Below, in pieces: positions 63,389 through 64,000 of a DNA stretch of 64,000 bases (the stretch's first letter is position 1; every line of letters begins with the position of its first letter). The notes under the pieces were generated by a model. It was not told the origin of the DNA and made no database searches. It saw nothing but the letters and a program-made list of their open reading frames with translations. The position numbers were made by a program, and so were the translations under genes. This DNA is from Dipteris shenzhenensis (lineage: Eukaryota > Polypodiophyta > Polypodiopsida > Gleicheniales): the NCBI GenBank assembly GCA_047967505.1, contig CM106539.1; one strand, given 5' to 3'.

Positions 63389-64000
63389 TTAAATGTACCT
63401 CAAATACACATCTCCTTGGTACCTCATCATGTACCTCATGATGCACTTAACTTCCTCCCAATGCCTCCTTCTTGAATTAGCCATATACTGGCTAACAATT
63501 CCCATTGTAAATGCAATGTCCAATCTAGTAGCTATCTTAGCATACATTGGACTCCCAACCGCTGCTAATGCATAAGGAACCTTGGCCATCATGGCCCTCT
63601 CCTCAACTGATTTGGGACTATCTTCCTGACTCAGTTTCACATATGGAGGCAATGGAGTACTTATTGCCTTCCCCCCCTCCATATTGAAATGCTGCAACAC
63701 TTTTGTAACATACTCCTTCTGTGAAAGCCAAAGGAATTTCCTCCTCCAGTCACGCGTGATGCGCATCCCAAATCCTTCATGTCAAAGGCCATGAAACTTG
63801 ACCTTCAATGCATCTAGCTCATAAGTGTTCTTGCTAGCCAATAGCATATCATCCACATAAAGTGCCAAGATTATCAGGCTATTATCCTTAGCCCTTTTAT
63901 TGTAGAGGCAGTGAACAATCTCACTTCTTCTGAAACCCCGGGATTGAATGAAAGTATCAAACTTCTGATACCATTTTCTAGGCACTTGCTTAAGTCCAAA
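63389..64000 (-). pseudogene. Copia-E reverse transcriptase C-part
   Basis: From the window edge: LKQVPRKWYQKFDTFIQSRG, catalytic YVDDMLLA (about 63860), then a frame change near 63775, and LWLSQKEYVTKVLQHFNMEG, AISTPLPPYVKLSQEDSPKS, PYALAAVGSPMYAKIATRLD. Homology continues past the window end. Confidence 0.85.

Larger units (their letters stand above)
62512..64000 (-). mobile_element. Copia-E: 3' part of a minus-strand copia element
   Basis: RT and RNase H read on the minus strand from the window edge to 62792, followed by a polypurine tract (62739-62749) and an LTR. The gag-integrase half lies beyond 64000. Frameshifts and a small tandem duplication break the coding region. Confidence 0.88.

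Overview
The window looks like a repeat-rich nuclear segment of a land plant. The basis is Ty1/copia and Ty3/gypsy LTR retrotransposons with plant-type initiator-Met primer sites, nested insertions, large tandem arrays, long AT-rich stretches and only one plausible host gene. A seed-free plant such as a fern is my guess from the style of the transposon proteins (DUF7869- and DUF8039-like fragments); the sequence does not prove it.

Layout. 1-7011: Copia-A (336-7006) has 228-bp LTRs and a CATAG target duplication, and sits in an older retroelement whose 3' end (three tandem polypurine tracts and an LTR-like end) continues at 7207-7949. Its 2-kb leader carries an antisense, intronless copy of a host SREK1IP1-like zinc-knuckle gene. 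7950-25970: Gypsy-B, an 18-kb element on the minus strand, runs LTR (24876-25970), gag, in-frame UGA, pol, broken integrase, minisatellites, three extra downstream ORFs, LTR (7950-9012). A single-LTR Copia-C fragment (13489-15761) lies inside one of its minisatellites. 25976-28560 is AT-rich and gene-poor. 28565-29735 holds two copia fragments joined head to head. 29736-34900 is a mosaic tandem array built from palindromes around TGGCAC-CA-GTGCCA, and the same palindrome recurs in a different repeat at 37790-38510. 34900-37700 is AT-rich sequence with GA, AT and CT microsatellites and a GC-richer patch. 38597-40800 holds transposase-type fragments (DUF8039-like, DUF7869-like). 40800-48100 is decayed gypsy and gag remnants and unrecognised sequence. 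49391-56895: Copia-D has 850/900-bp LTRs and a CCACA target duplication, but the centre of its pol gene is inverted and a foreign gag fragment is wedged in. 58200-59700 is a decayed chromovirus fragment fused to Met/Gly/Gln-rich coding sequence. 60552-62061 is a two-exon trihelix/MYB-like candidate gene. 62512-64000 is the 3' end of Copia-E on the minus strand, running off the window.

The parts do not form an operon or pathway. Each retroelement supplies its own gag, protease, integrase, reverse transcriptase and RNase H, and every copy seen is broken somewhere. The most notable items are the captured splicing-factor-like ORF, the palindrome arrays, the extra ORFs of Gypsy-B, the gag/pol UGA in an RGG box, the internally inverted Copia-D, and the hairpin plus T-run before its 3' LTR. 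No rRNA, tRNA gene or CRISPR array was seen.
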